DNA of 64,000 nucleotides from Sphingopyxis sp. BSN-002 (GCF_022024275.1 NZ_CP091804.1:930001-994000); one strand, 5' to 3'; numbered from the stretch's first letter, positions 24,602-35,421 are shown. Made by a program: numbers and translations. The notes: a model not told the origin generated them from the sequence alone.

Positions 24602-25654
24602 TTACCCGCGTCCGATCAGCTTCTGCGCCATCCGGTCGGCCACCGCCGACGCCGGAGTGCCGCTCGCCTTGCTCTCGGCCCAGATCTCGGCCAGCCGGCC
24701 GGGGATCTGGTGAATGCGGCTCTCGACCTCTTCGCGGCTGCCCTGCCCCAGATATTCGAGCGCGACGTTGATGATGCCGCCCGCGTTGATCACATAGTCG
24801 GGGGCATAGACGATGCCGCGGTCGTGCACGCGCTGGCCGTCGGCCGCGGTCGCAAGCTGGTTGTTCGCGCCGCCCGCGATGATCGGCACGCGCAGCTTCT
24901 CGATGCTCCGCTCGGTCAGGATCGCGCCCAGCGCATTGGGGCTCAGCACGTCGGCCTCGACCTCCATGATCGCCGCCGAATCGGCAAGATCGGCGCCCAG
25001 CTCCTCGGCCAGCGCCTTCGCGCGCGCCAGATTGACGTCGGCGAGGGTCAGCTTAGCGCCCTCGGCGGCCAGCCGCCGCGCGACGCCGCCGCCGACGCTG
25101 CCGACACCCTGGATCGCAACGCGCACGCCTGCGGCGCTGTCGGTGCCCAGACCTTCTTTGATTGCCGCCTTGATGCCCAGATACACGCCCAGCGCGGTGA
25201 ACGGCCCCGGATCGCCGCCGGCATCGGCGCCGCTCGCGACGGGCAGCCCGCTGACATGCTTCGTCTGCTTCGAAATCTCGACCATGTCGGCATCGGTGAT
25301 CCCGACATCCTCGGCGGTCACATAGGCGCCGCCCAGCGAATCGACCGCGCGGCCGAACGCTGCGAGCAGTTCGGGCGTCTTGGCGCCATTCTCTTCGGCC
25401 AGGATCACGCCCTTGCCGCCGCCCATCGGCAGGCCTGCCATCGCATTCTTGTAGCTCATGCCGCGCGACAGGCGCAGCGCGTCGGTGATCGCCGCCGCGC
25501 GCTGCGGATAATGCCAGTAACGCACGCCGCCCGCACCGGGGCCGAGGTGGGTCGAGTGGACCGCGATGACCGCGGTCAGCCCGCTGGCGCGATCGCGGAA
25601 CATGTGGACATGCTCATGATCGTCGAAATCGGCGAAATCCCAGACAGCAGACAT
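24602..25654 (-). CDS. Leucine (Glu/Leu/Phe/Val) dehydrogenase
   Basis: The 350-residue NAD-dependent amino acid dehydrogenase has the GGVRYW substrate region and the lysines K69 (SYKNAMAG) and K81 (GGGKGV), where catalytic lysines occur in this family. It also has the dinucleotide-binding loop GVGSVGGG. It reversibly deaminates branched-chain amino acids to 2-oxo acids and ammonia. Leucine dehydrogenase is the closest reading, but valine or phenylalanine specificity cannot be excluded. An ATTACGT-N4-ACGTAAT dyad lies 23 bases upstream of the start and may be its operator. Confidence 0.9.
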   Translation of the reverse strand: MSAVWDFADFDDHEHVHMFRDRASGLTAVIAVHSTHLGPGAGGVRYWHYPQRAAAITDALRLSRGMSYKNAMAGLPMGGGKGVILAEENGAKTPELLAAFGRAVDSLGGAYVTAEDVGITDADMVEISKQTKHVSGLPVASGADAGGDPGPFTALGVYLGIKAAIKEGLGTDSAAGVRVAIQGVGSVGGGVARRLAAEGAKLTLADVNLARAKALAEELGADLADSAAIMEVEADVLSPNALGAILTERSIEKLRVPIIAGGANNQLATAADGQRVHDRGIVYAPDYVINAGGIINVALEYLGQGSREEVESRIHQIPGRLAEIWAESKASGTPASAVADRMAQKLIGRG

Positions 25655-25676
25655 GGCAAGATCCTCACGTTCAAAA

Positions 25677-25694
25677 ATTACGTAAAGACGTAAT
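25677..25694. promoter_or_regulatory. Perfect dyad upstream of the leucine dehydrogenase gene
   Basis: ATTACGT and ACGTAAT flank an AAAG spacer. ACGT-centred dyads of this size are typical of MerR-family regulators; LiuR, which controls branched-chain amino acid breakdown, is a plausible binder given the gene. That link is an inference. Confidence 0.6.
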
Positions 25695-25752
25695 AATGCA
25701 ACAGGGACGATGAGTCACCCCATATCCCGCATATGCGCAACGATAGAGAAAA

Positions 25753-25830
25753 TGGGGCGACCAACGGGGCTCGAACCCGCGACCTCCGGTACCACAAACC
25801 GGCGCTCTAACCAACTGAGCTATGGTCGCC
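25753..25830 (-). tRNA. tRNA-His (GTG)
   Basis: Read on the minus strand, the cloverleaf is complete: D-arm AGCTCAGTTGGTTAGAGC, anticodon loop TTGTGGT with anticodon GTG, T-loop TTCGAGC. The acceptor stem has eight pairs, with an encoded extra G at position -1 facing C73, then an encoded CCA (25755-25753). G-1 is the main identity element of histidine tRNA; some alphaproteobacteria lack it, so its presence is worth noting. Confidence 0.96.
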
Positions 25831-25931
25831 ACACGTCGGGCGAAACCGCCTGCGACAGCGCGCGGCGATAGGCGCGCGCCCCCTTCGCGTCAAGCATTGT
25901 TCGCGCTGCCTTCGCCCACTAAAAGCGCGCC

Positions 25932-26612
25932 ATGGCTGACAACGAACATGTCGACATGGCAACCTCGGGCGCGGATCGCGCGGCCGAGCGGCTCGCCGCC
26001 GTTCCGGGCATCAGGCGCACGCCCTCGCCCAAGCTGCAGCAGTTCATGCTCGCCCGCTTTCTCGACACCGAAACCTGCGCCGGGCTGATGGCATTGATCG
26101 ACGGCGATGCGCGCCCGTCGACGATCGCCGATCCCAACGGCGACGAAGCCTTCCGGACCAGCTCGACCTGCGACCTCGACCACCGCAACCCGGCGGTGAT
26201 CGCGGTGAACAACAGGCTACACGATCTGATGGGCATCCCGCTCGAATATGGCGAACCGCTGCAGGGCCAGCGTTACGACGTGGGCGAGGAATTCAAGGCG
26301 CACACCGACTATTTCGACCCGCACGGTGCCGACTGGGAAACCTATTGCGCGATCCCCGGCCAGCGCAGCTGGACGATGATGATCTACCTCAACGAGCCCG
26401 CCGCAGGCGGCGCAACGCGCTTTCTGTCGACGGGAAAGATGCATCAGCCCGAAACGGGCAAATTGCTCGCGTGGAACAATGTCCGGCCCGACGGCACGGC
26501 GAACCCCGATACGCTCCACCACGGGATGAAGGTCCGCAAGGGACGCAAATATATCATCACGAAATGGTTCCGCGAACGGCCTTGGCCGTGGGCCGAAGGG
26601 GAGCTGGCCTGA
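25932..26612 (+). CDS. Prolyl 4-hydroxylase-like 2OG-Fe(II) oxygenase
   Basis: The 226-residue protein has the iron ligands H124-x-D126 (AHTDYFDP) and a distal histidine at H196 (TLHHGM). Basic residues K206 or K211 (GRKYIITKW) bind the 2-oxoglutarate carboxylate, and the YDVGEEFKAH lead-in is typical of the P4H alpha-subunit family. It probably hydroxylates a protein proline or another small target, which is unknown. ATG 25932 is chosen as the only start with a full N-terminus. It is a single gene next to tRNA-His. Confidence 0.88.
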   Translation: MADNEHVDMATSGADRAAERLAAVPGIRRTPSPKLQQFMLARFLDTETCAGLMALIDGDARPSTIADPNGDEAFRTSSTCDLDHRNPAVIAVNNRLHDLMGIPLEYGEPLQGQRYDVGEEFKAHTDYFDPHGADWETYCAIPGQRSWTMMIYLNEPAAGGATRFLSTGKMHQPETGKLLAWNNVRPDGTANPDTLHHGMKVRKGRKYIITKWFRERPWPWAEGELA

Positions 26613-26631
26613 GGCCAACTCCCCGATAGCA

Positions 26632-27378
26632 TTACCGCACCAGCCGGTACTGGAAGCTCAGCGTCAGCGTGTTCGCAACCTGCCCCGGTTCGACCGGCGT
26701 GGCCTTGCCTGCGGCGTCCATCGCCTGCAGCCGCACCATCGGCATCGGCGGCTGCGGTCCGCCGAAGCTGCCTTCGCCGATCGAAACCAGTTCGGCGCCG
26801 CGATAGCCTGCAAGCCGCGCATAGTCGGCCGCCTTCGCTTCGGCCGCCTTGATCGCGCTGCCCCGTGCGCCGACGAGCTGCGCGTCGGGATCCTTCATCC
26901 CGAACCACGGCCCGTCGACATTGGTGCCGCCCGCCGCGACCAGCGCATCGAGCAGCGGCCCGATATCGTCGATCTTCGACGTCGTCGCGCGAACGCTGTT
27001 CGACACCTGATAGCCGATGAAACGCGGCGGCTGGCCGTTGCCGTTGTTGCTATAGTCATACTGCGGCGACAGGTTGATGCCGCTCGTCTGGATGTCCTCG
27101 GCCTTGATGCCCTTCGCCTTGGCGGCGGCAATCAGCTTGTCCATCGCCGCAGCATTGAGGCGCATCGCCTCGACCGCGGTCGAGGCGGTCGTCGTCACCC
27201 CGGCACCGACGGTCGCCTGATCGGGACGCGAGCGGACTTCCTCGCTCACGCTGAAGGACAGGATGGGCCCCTGCGTCGTAGCTGTCGTCACCGTCGAACC
27301 TCCTTGCTGCGCGATGGCGGGCGTCGCAGCCGCCAGCATCAGGCCGGCAGCCATAGCGGTGAGCATTTGCTTCGTCAT
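26632..27378 (-). CDS. SIMPL-domain (DUF541) periplasmic protein
   Basis: The 248-residue protein has a signal peptide (MLTAMAAGLMLAAATPAIAQ) and a SIMPL domain: SEEVRSRPDQATVGAGVTTT, the KGIKAEDIQTSGINLSPQYD segment, and ARGSAIKAAEAKAADYARLAG. This family (BP26/YggE) forms oligomeric periplasmic channels or stress-protection proteins of unclear function. ATG 27378 follows CAGGAGAATGA, a good ribosome binding site. The longer frame back to 27444 is unsupported. Confidence 0.9.
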   Translation of the reverse strand: MTKQMLTAMAAGLMLAAATPAIAQQGGSTVTTATTQGPILSFSVSEEVRSRPDQATVGAGVTTTASTAVEAMRLNAAAMDKLIAAAKAKGIKAEDIQTSGINLSPQYDYSNNGNGQPPRFIGYQVSNSVRATTSKIDDIGPLLDALVAAGGTNVDGPWFGMKDPDAQLVGARGSAIKAAEAKAADYARLAGYRGAELVSIGEGSFGGPQPPMPMVRLQAMDAAGKATPVEPGQVANTLTLSFQYRLVR

Positions 27379-27512
27379 TTCATTCTCCTGTGAACCGGAG
27401 TTCCGGCCGTTCATGATAGTCACCCCGTAACGCTGACGGAGCAAACCCGTTCCGGCCTTTGCCCTTACAGCGCTTGCATGATGCTGAACGCGCCAGTAGC
27501 GAGCCGTTCATC

Positions 27513-29294
<1,782 letters not shown>

Positions 29295-29369
29295 ATCGCG
29301 CCACAATGCCGCGATCCATCATTGCCTGCATGAACAAGGTACGGCATCCCGGAAGGGGAGAGATGATCG

Positions 29370-29867
29370 ATGACCGATTTTACGGAGGAACCACAGCTTA
29401 AGGGCGTCGGAGGCTGGCTCGGCTTTTTTGTCTTCATTCTCGGTATCGTCTCGCCGGCACGAATGCTGTTTCAGGCGAGCGCCAATATCGCGGAAGTCGA
29501 CGCCGCCGCTCATTTGCTTGGCCCGGGTACCGGAACTTATGTCGCTATCAGCTGGGCGCTGATCATCGTTTCGGTCGCCGGTTCCGTTTTCATGGCTTAC
29601 CGGTTGTTGGCGGTGCATCGCTGGTCGAGCGTCGTTATCGGTGTCATAGGCCTGTGGTGCCTGGCAATTTTGCCGACACTGGTCGACCTGGCCGTCTCCG
29701 CCATCATGTTCCCGAAATTTGCCGGGGCCGCGGTCCCCGAGGCGCTGCTCTCTATCGGGAAATCCTGTATCTCAGCGACTGTCTGGACACTTTACCTGGC
29801 AAAATCGAAACGCGTCGCGAACACCTATGCCAAGGATATCTCTGAAACCCAGCGCATTTTCGGCTGA
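29370..29867 (+). CDS. DUF2569-like membrane protein
   Basis: The 165-residue protein begins with an acidic stretch and LKGVGGWLGFFVFILGIVSP, followed by three more hydrophobic segments. G-GGWL near the N-terminus and four helices fit the DUF2569 family, which has no assigned function. The codons are visibly less GC-biased than those of neighbours (many ATC/GTT/TTT/AAA mixes), which hints at later acquisition or relaxed selection. ATG 29370 is preceded by GGGGAGAGATGATCG. It is convergent with the DUF6456 gene. Confidence 0.75.
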   Translation: MTDFTEEPQLKGVGGWLGFFVFILGIVSPARMLFQASANIAEVDAAAHLLGPGTGTYVAISWALIIVSVAGSVFMAYRLLAVHRWSSVVIGVIGLWCLAILPTLVDLAVSAIMFPKFAGAAVPEALLSIGKSCISATVWTLYLAKSKRVANTYAKDISETQRIFG

Positions 29868-29868
29868 T

Positions 29869-30351
29869 TTACGAGATGCCATAAAACTGCGCCAGCCTGT
29901 CGAGCGCCAGCCCCAGCACCAGCTTTCCAGACCGCGCAGGCCATCGCATCGCCTTCTCGGCGGCGCCAATCGCCTCGCCCGCGCAGACCACTCGCCAGCA
30001 GATATCGGCCAGTCCGGGACCAGTATGATCGACTGCCGCGTGAAAACGCCTGTGCGCATCCATGCGCGCCAGTGACGCATCCGAAGCCCGCGCGCCACCA
30101 CGGCTCCGGGCGGGAGGCGCGGCATCCCAGCGCATCGTCACCCGGGCCGACAGTCCCGCACGCTCATAATCGGCGCGCAGCCGTTCTCCTGCCCGCAGTT
30201 GCGCCTCGGTCAGCATTCCGCGCGATGCCAGCCACGCGATCGGGCTCTCCGCGACATTCACCGTCACGCGCCGCATCACCTGCGGCCCCGCCTTGCCGGG
30301 ATCGAGGCGATCGTCGGGATGGATATGCGTTTCCAGACGGCGTGCGGTCAT
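29869..30351 (-). CDS. DUF6456-domain protein
   Basis: The 160-residue protein has the DUF6456 pattern: SPIAWLASRGMLTEAQLRAG, ERLRADYERAGLSARVTMRWD, and IGAAEKAMRWPARSGKLVLGLALDRLAQFYG at the end. The two C-terminal helices look HTH-like, so a DNA-binding role is possible. ATG 30351 follows AAGGAGAATCG. It diverges from an XRE-type regulator with an 87-base shared control region, so the two may regulate each other or one pathway. Confidence 0.82.
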   Translation of the reverse strand: MTARRLETHIHPDDRLDPGKAGPQVMRRVTVNVAESPIAWLASRGMLTEAQLRAGERLRADYERAGLSARVTMRWDAAPPARSRGGARASDASLARMDAHRRFHAAVDHTGPGLADICWRVVCAGEAIGAAEKAMRWPARSGKLVLGLALDRLAQFYGIS

Positions 30352-30438
30352 GCGATTCTCCTTCGTTGCACGACCGGCTTGACATTGGATTATTTTGTAG
30401 GAAAGAAGAAACCGATTTGGTTATCCGGAGGCTTTGCG

Positions 30439-30999
30439 ATGATCAACAGCATTCGCGCCGTACGCCGCGCCAAGGGCCTGACGCTCGAAGAAGTCGGCCA
30501 GCGCTGCGATCCGCCGACGACGGCGCAGACGATCGGGCGCCTCGAAACCGGCACACGCACGCTCTCGCTCGGCTGGATGAACCGCATCGCGAAGGCGCTC
30601 GGGGTCGAAGCTGCCGAGCTCGTCCAGCTGCCGCAGGATACCCAGCTTACCATTACAGCCCTGCTGAGCGCCGATGGCGCGCAGGCACCGACGCGCGTCG
30701 AACAGGCGCTTACCGCGCGCCCGGGCGAGGATATGGTCGCCATACGCGTCACCTCGTCGATCGGCGATTATCGCGCGGGAGATGAAATCTGGTGCCGCCG
30801 GATCGAAGGTGACTGGACGAACGCGCTCAATCGCGATCTCCTCGTCCCCCGCCCTGCCGGGCGTTTCTTCTTCGCCCGCCTGCTCAACGTCGACGGCGAA
30901 AAACTCCACCTGCTGCCGCTCGGGACGGGCCAGCGCCAGCAGGTCGTCAGCAACCCGCCCTGGGCGGCGGTCGCCGTTCGCCTGATCCGCACGCTTTAG
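30439..30999 (+). CDS. XRE-family regulator with S24-like C-terminal domain
   Basis: The 186-residue protein has an N-terminal Cro/C1-type HTH (SIRAVRRAKGLTLEEVGQRC, TIGRLETGTRTLSLGWMNRI). A C-terminal beta-rich domain (GDYRAGDEIWCRRIEGD, RPAGRFFFARLLNVDGEKL) resembles the S24/LexA fold. I do not see the Ser-Lys pair needed for self-cleavage, so it is probably a plain sensor or dimer domain. ATG 30439 follows a CGGAGG ribosome binding site. TTGACA at 30379 is a candidate -35. The next gene starts at once after its stop, so the two may share a transcript. Confidence 0.85.
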   Translation: MINSIRAVRRAKGLTLEEVGQRCDPPTTAQTIGRLETGTRTLSLGWMNRIAKALGVEAAELVQLPQDTQLTITALLSADGAQAPTRVEQALTARPGEDMVAIRVTSSIGDYRAGDEIWCRRIEGDWTNALNRDLLVPRPAGRFFFARLLNVDGEKLHLLPLGTGQRQQVVSNPPWAAVAVRLIRTL

Positions 31000-32175
31000 G
31001 TGGCTTCGCGAGAACCCCTGCGCGTCCTGTCGATCGCGACGCTGTTCCCCGACGCTGCGCGGCCCAACTTCGGCCTGTTCGTCGAGAAAAGCCTGCGCGC
31101 GCTCGCCGCGCAGCCCGGCGTCGAACTGACGGTCGTCGCGCCCGTCGGCCTTCCCCCCTTCCCGCTCTCGTTGCATCGGCGATATCGCGCGCTCCGCGAC
31201 CTGCCATGGACCGAACAATGGAACGGCCTCACCGTCCTTCGTCCACGCTTTACGCTGATCCCGCGCTATGGCGCGCGCTTCAATCCGGCGCGGGTCGGGC
31301 GCGCGGTGCTGTCGGCCGTTCGAGGAAAGTCGTTCGACATCATCGACGCGCAATTCTTCTACCCCGACGGCCCCGCCGCAATGCGCGTCGCCGATGCACT
31401 GGGCCTCCCCTTTTCCGCAAAGGCACGCGGCGCCGACATCAGCCATTTCGGCCATGATCCGGCAACCAGGCAGCAGGTCATCAAGGCCGGCAATCGCGCC
31501 GCCGGCCTGCTCGCCGTCTCGGATGCGATGCGCAGCGACATGGCAGCGATCGGCATCGACCGAAACAAGATCGCCGTCCATTATACCGGCATCGACACCG
31601 CCCGCTTCCATCCCGGCGATCGCGCTGAAGCGCGTACCGCACTGGGCATGGGGGATGCGCCCGCAATCGCCACCGTCGGCGCACTTATCCCGCGCAAAGG
31701 TCAGGCGCTCGTGATCGAGGCCCTGACGAAGCTTCCCGACGTCCACTACTGGCTGGCGGGTGCCGGGGAAGAGGAAGCCCGCTACCGCGCGCTCGCCGAA
31801 CGGATCGGCGTTGCAGACCGCGTCCATCTTATGGGACCCGTCGCCAACGCCGACCTGCCGCAGCTTTATCGCGCCGCAGATATCGTCGTGATGCCGTCGG
31901 TCAGCGAAGGTCTCGCCAATGCGTGGGTCGAAGCGCTCGCCTGCGGGACACCGATCGTGATCAGCGACGCCGGCGGCGCAGCTGAACTCGTCATCTCGCC
32001 GATTGCCGGCCGCATCGTCGAGCGAACACCCGATGCAATAGCGGCCGCAATACAGTCCGTTCTCGCGACCCGAGGAACGCAGACGGAGGCTGCAGCCACG
32101 CTTGGCGGCCGCTTCGACTGGGACCGCAACGGCCGCGAGCTGGCGGAGCATCTCCGCCGCTGCGCGGGCCGCTAA
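31000..32175 (+). CDS. Glycosyltransferase family 4 protein
   Basis: The 391-residue protein has a GT-B fold: VLSIATLFPDAARPNFGLFV at the N-terminus, a linker near 190-200, and the nucleotide-sugar-binding end GALIPRKGQALVIEAL, DIVVMPSVSEGLANAWVEALACG (the E-x7-E type motif). It should transfer a sugar from a nucleotide donor, most likely into an exported polysaccharide or glycolipid. No other polysaccharide genes are near, so the acceptor is unknown. The GTG start at 31000 directly abuts the upstream TAG. It converges with secF, three bases apart. Confidence 0.88.
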   Translation: MASREPLRVLSIATLFPDAARPNFGLFVEKSLRALAAQPGVELTVVAPVGLPPFPLSLHRRYRALRDLPWTEQWNGLTVLRPRFTLIPRYGARFNPARVGRAVLSAVRGKSFDIIDAQFFYPDGPAAMRVADALGLPFSAKARGADISHFGHDPATRQQVIKAGNRAAGLLAVSDAMRSDMAAIGIDRNKIAVHYTGIDTARFHPGDRAEARTALGMGDAPAIATVGALIPRKGQALVIEALTKLPDVHYWLAGAGEEEARYRALAERIGVADRVHLMGPVANADLPQLYRAADIVVMPSVSEGLANAWVEALACGTPIVISDAGGAAELVISPIAGRIVERTPDAIAAAIQSVLATRGTQTEAAATLGGRFDWDRNGRELAEHLRRCAGR

Positions 32176-32178
32176 CCG

Positions 32179-33159
32179 TCACACGACCGCGCCGTCGTCC
32201 TTGCGCTGGATGCGCTCGGCACCTTCGCTCGCGGCGCTGGTGCGCGGTACGAAGCTGTGCGGGCCGACCTTCAGCCAGACCAGCACCGGCGTCGACATCA
32301 GGATCGACGAATAGGTACCGACGAACACGCCGAACAGCATGGCTGCCGTAAAGCCGAAGATGACATCGGGGCCGAAGATCAGCAACATGCCCAGCGCAAG
32401 CATCACCGATACGCTGGTCATCACGGTACGCGACAGCGTCTCGTTGATGCTGAGGTTCAGTAGCGGAACGATCTCCATCTTGCGATATTTCTTCAGATTT
32501 TCGCGGACGCGGTCATACACGACGATCGTGTCGTTCAGCGAATAGCCGACGATGGTCAAAAGCGCGGCGATGCTGTTCAGGTCGAACTGCAACTGGGTCA
32601 CGGCAAAAAAGCCGAAGGTCAGCGCTACTTCGTGGAACAGGCGTCCGAGCGCGCCGACGCCGAACTGCCATTCGAAGCGGATCCAGATATAGATCGAGAT
32701 GCCGAGCATCGCGAGCGCCAAGCTCAGGGCGCCGGTGCTGATCAACTCGCCGGACACCTTGCCCGACACCGTTTCGACCGACCCGGTATGTGCGGTCGGG
32801 AAGGCCTTCTGGATGCCCGCGACCAGCTGCTTGCCGGCGCGATCCGCGACGGTCTTGTCGCCTTCGGGCAGCGCGGTACGGATCGACACCGCCTTGTCCG
32901 ATCCGAACTGCTGGATCGTCGGTTCGCCGAGCCCGATATGGCTGACCTTTTCGCGGATCTCGTCGATCGGCGGCATGGCCTGCGGGAATTCGACGCGGAC
33001 CGACTGGCCGCCGACGAAGTCGACGCCGAGGTTCAGCCCCTTCACCGCAACGAGCGCGATCGAGATCGCGACGAGGATAAAGCTCATTGCCGAAGCGAGC
33101 TTGCGCCACTTCAGAAAATCGATGTTCGTGTCGTCGGGGACGAGTTTCAGCAAACGCAT
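32179..33159 (-). CDS. secF: Protein-export membrane protein SecF
   Basis: The 326-residue SecF has six membrane helices, GLNLGVDFVGGQSVRVEFPQ after the first helix, and the conserved LSINETLSRTVMTSVSVMLALG region. With SecD it uses proton flow to pull secreted proteins through SecYEG. The gene follows secD by 15 bases. Confidence 0.97.
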   Translation of the reverse strand: MRLLKLVPDDTNIDFLKWRKLASAMSFILVAISIALVAVKGLNLGVDFVGGQSVRVEFPQAMPPIDEIREKVSHIGLGEPTIQQFGSDKAVSIRTALPEGDKTVADRAGKQLVAGIQKAFPTAHTGSVETVSGKVSGELISTGALSLALAMLGISIYIWIRFEWQFGVGALGRLFHEVALTFGFFAVTQLQFDLNSIAALLTIVGYSLNDTIVVYDRVRENLKKYRKMEIVPLLNLSINETLSRTVMTSVSVMLALGMLLIFGPDVIFGFTAAMLFGVFVGTYSSILMSTPVLVWLKVGPHSFVPRTSAASEGAERIQRKDDGAVV

Positions 33160-33174
33160 GATGTCGCCCTTTCC

Positions 33175-34788
33175 TTAAATGTTGATCGTCGTCGGGCGCG
33201 TCTTGTGCAGCCAGCGGGCGGCGAACAGGCGCGTGACGGTAACGGCGGTGAAAACGCTGGTAACGATGCCGATGGTCAGAACCACCGCAAAGCCCTTGAT
33301 CGGGCCCGAGCCGAACCAGAACATCAGCAAGGCCGCGATCACGTTGGTGACGTTGGCGTCGAAAATCGCGCGGCTAGCCTCGGAATAACCGAGTTCGACG
33401 GCCTGGAAGACACGTCGTCCGCGCTTGAGTTCTTCGCGTATGCGTTCGTTGATCAGCACGTTGGCGTCGACGGCCGCACCGACCGTAAGCACGAAGCCCG
33501 CGATGCCGGGAAGCGTCAGCGTCGCGTTGAACGCCGCCATGATCGCGATGATCAGGAAGATGTTGAAGAACAGCGCGACGTTCGCATAGATGCCGAAGCG
33601 GCCATAGACGAGAACCATCAGCGTCAGCACCGCGACGGTCGCGACGATCCCGGCGATGATGCCCTTGCGGATCGAGTCGGCGCCCAGTTCGGGGGTCACC
33701 GTGCGCTCCTCGACCACGGTCATCTTGACGGGCAGAGCACCCGAGCGCAGCGAAATCGCCAGATTGTTCGCGCTCGCGACCGAGAAGCTTCCCGAAATCT
33801 GCGCGCTACCGCCCAGAATGGGTTCGTTGATCGACGGCGCCGACAGAACCTTGCCATCAAGGACCATCGCAAAGCGCTTGCCGACATTCTGTGCCGTGAC
33901 CTTCGCAAAAGTCGCCGAGCCACCCGAATCGAAACGGATGTTGACGACCGGCTGGCCCGACTGGCCATCATAGCCCTGCTTGGCGTCGAGCAGCTGCTCG
34001 CCGCTGATCATCACCTGGCGGCGCAGCACCTCGAACGGCGCGCTGCCATTGGCGCCTTCGGCGTAGGGGACGATCTCGCTGCCCACCGGCGCGCGGCCCG
34101 CGGCCGCCTCGTTCGGATCGGCGTTCGGGTCGACCATGCGGAATTCGAGGCGGGCGGTCTTGCCGATCAGGTCCTTCAGCTGCTGCGGATCCTGAAGACC
34201 CGGCACCTGTACCACGATCCGGTCGTCGCCCTGACGGATGATCGTCGGCTCGCGGGTACCGAGCGCGTTGACGCGCTTGTCGATGATCTCGCGCGCCGTA
34301 TCCATGGCGCCCGCGATGGCCTGTTTCTGACCGGCTGCGGTCGGCGTCATCACGATGCGCGTCGTATCGACGACATCGATCGTCCAGTCGCGCTGCCCGG
34401 TCAGCCCGGCGCCCTGCGTTTCGCTGAACAACCGTTCGCGCGCCGCGTCGAGCTGTGCCTGATCGCGGACGAGGAAGCTGATCTTGCCCCCGGCCGTCGA
34501 AAGCTCGCCGATCGCGATATCGTCATCGGGACCGCGCTCGCCGCGCATTGCGGCACGCACCGTCTTTTCCATGTTCGCCAGCTGCGTCTTCTGCAGGTCG
34601 TCGATGTCGGCCTCGAGCAGCAGATGGCTGCCGCCCGCAAGGTCGAGGCCCAGATTGACCTTGATCTGCGCGATGCCCGGCAGCTTGTCGAACGTCTTGG
34701 ACGGGAGGAAGCTGGGAATGGCGAAAAGGATGCCGAGCAGCAGGATAATGCTGATGCCGATGGTCTTCCAGCGCGGGAAATCTAGCAT
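33175..34788 (-). CDS. secD: Protein-export membrane protein SecD
   Basis: The 537-residue protein has one N-terminal helix, the large P1 periplasmic domain, and five C-terminal helices with LGADSIRKGIIAGIVATVAV and ANVLINERIREELKRGRRVF. The LGLDLAGGSHLLLEAD motif after the first helix is typical. Order yajC-secD-secF on one strand is the standard translocase auxiliary operon. Length is normal for alphaproteobacteria, a little shorter than the E. coli protein. Confidence 0.97.
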   Translation of the reverse strand: MLDFPRWKTIGISIILLLGILFAIPSFLPSKTFDKLPGIAQIKVNLGLDLAGGSHLLLEADIDDLQKTQLANMEKTVRAAMRGERGPDDDIAIGELSTAGGKISFLVRDQAQLDAARERLFSETQGAGLTGQRDWTIDVVDTTRIVMTPTAAGQKQAIAGAMDTAREIIDKRVNALGTREPTIIRQGDDRIVVQVPGLQDPQQLKDLIGKTARLEFRMVDPNADPNEAAAGRAPVGSEIVPYAEGANGSAPFEVLRRQVMISGEQLLDAKQGYDGQSGQPVVNIRFDSGGSATFAKVTAQNVGKRFAMVLDGKVLSAPSINEPILGGSAQISGSFSVASANNLAISLRSGALPVKMTVVEERTVTPELGADSIRKGIIAGIVATVAVLTLMVLVYGRFGIYANVALFFNIFLIIAIMAAFNATLTLPGIAGFVLTVGAAVDANVLINERIREELKRGRRVFQAVELGYSEASRAIFDANVTNVIAALLMFWFGSGPIKGFAVVLTIGIVTSVFTAVTVTRLFAARWLHKTRPTTINI

Positions 34789-34838
34789 GATAGGTTCCGG
34801 TCAGTCTGGCGGCGCCGCCGATGTGCAGCGCCGGCGCG

Positions 34839-35168
34839 TCAGTCGTTCGCGGGCTTGGTGCCGGGCTCGAGCACGTCGGCGAGGGTCGACTTCACGACCT
34901 TGATCTTCACGCCCTGTGCGATCTCGACATCGGCGAAATCATCGTCGACGCGGGTCACCTTGCCTACGATACCGCCGCCGGTCACGACCTGGTCGCGCGG
35001 CTTCACTGCGGCGATCTTGGCCCGGTGCTCCTTGGCGCGCTGCTGCTGCGGACGGATCAGGAAGAGCCAGAAAACGACGAAGATCAGCAGATAGGGCACC
35101 AGCATGATGAAACCGGCGGCCCCGCCCCCGGAACCAGCCGCCTGGGTCAGAAGCAGATTGGTCGACAT
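34839..35168 (-). CDS. yajC: Sec translocase accessory protein YajC
   Basis: The 109-residue protein has a single helix (GFIMLVPYLLIFVVFWLFLI) followed by RPQQQRAKEHRAKIAAVKPRDQVVTGGGIVGKV, the YajC hallmark. It associates with SecDF at the inner membrane. It is the first gene of the operon, 50 bases before secD. The 253 bases upstream to tRNA-Pro hold no gene that I can support and presumably contain its promoter. Confidence 0.96.
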   Translation of the reverse strand: MSTNLLLTQAAGSGGGAAGFIMLVPYLLIFVVFWLFLIRPQQQRAKEHRAKIAAVKPRDQVVTGGGIVGKVTRVDDDFADVEIAQGVKIKVVKSTLADVLEPGTKPAND

Positions 35169-35421
35169 GAATGAAAGACTTTCTCGTTGCAGCTTCGGTC
35201 ATTCCCGATCGGAAAGCCGAGCAAATATGGCGCGGCGCCTATCACGCAGGGGCGTGGCGCGCAACCGTCGCTGCAACCCTCCCCCGCGGCAAGCGACGGC
35301 CGAAATGGGGTGCCGGACGGCGCGGTCAAGGGCCGGCGCAGAGATTGCATCGCCATGCCCATCGCCGCTTGCATCGCCAGCCAAGCCGCGCTAGGGGCCT
35401 CGCCTGCCCGAAAGGGCCGGT

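Noticed and set aside
35169-35421. Possible small genes between yajC and tRNA-Pro
   Set aside because: Several short frames are open on both strands, but none has a ribosome binding site with consistent codon bias, and all read as arginine-rich filler.
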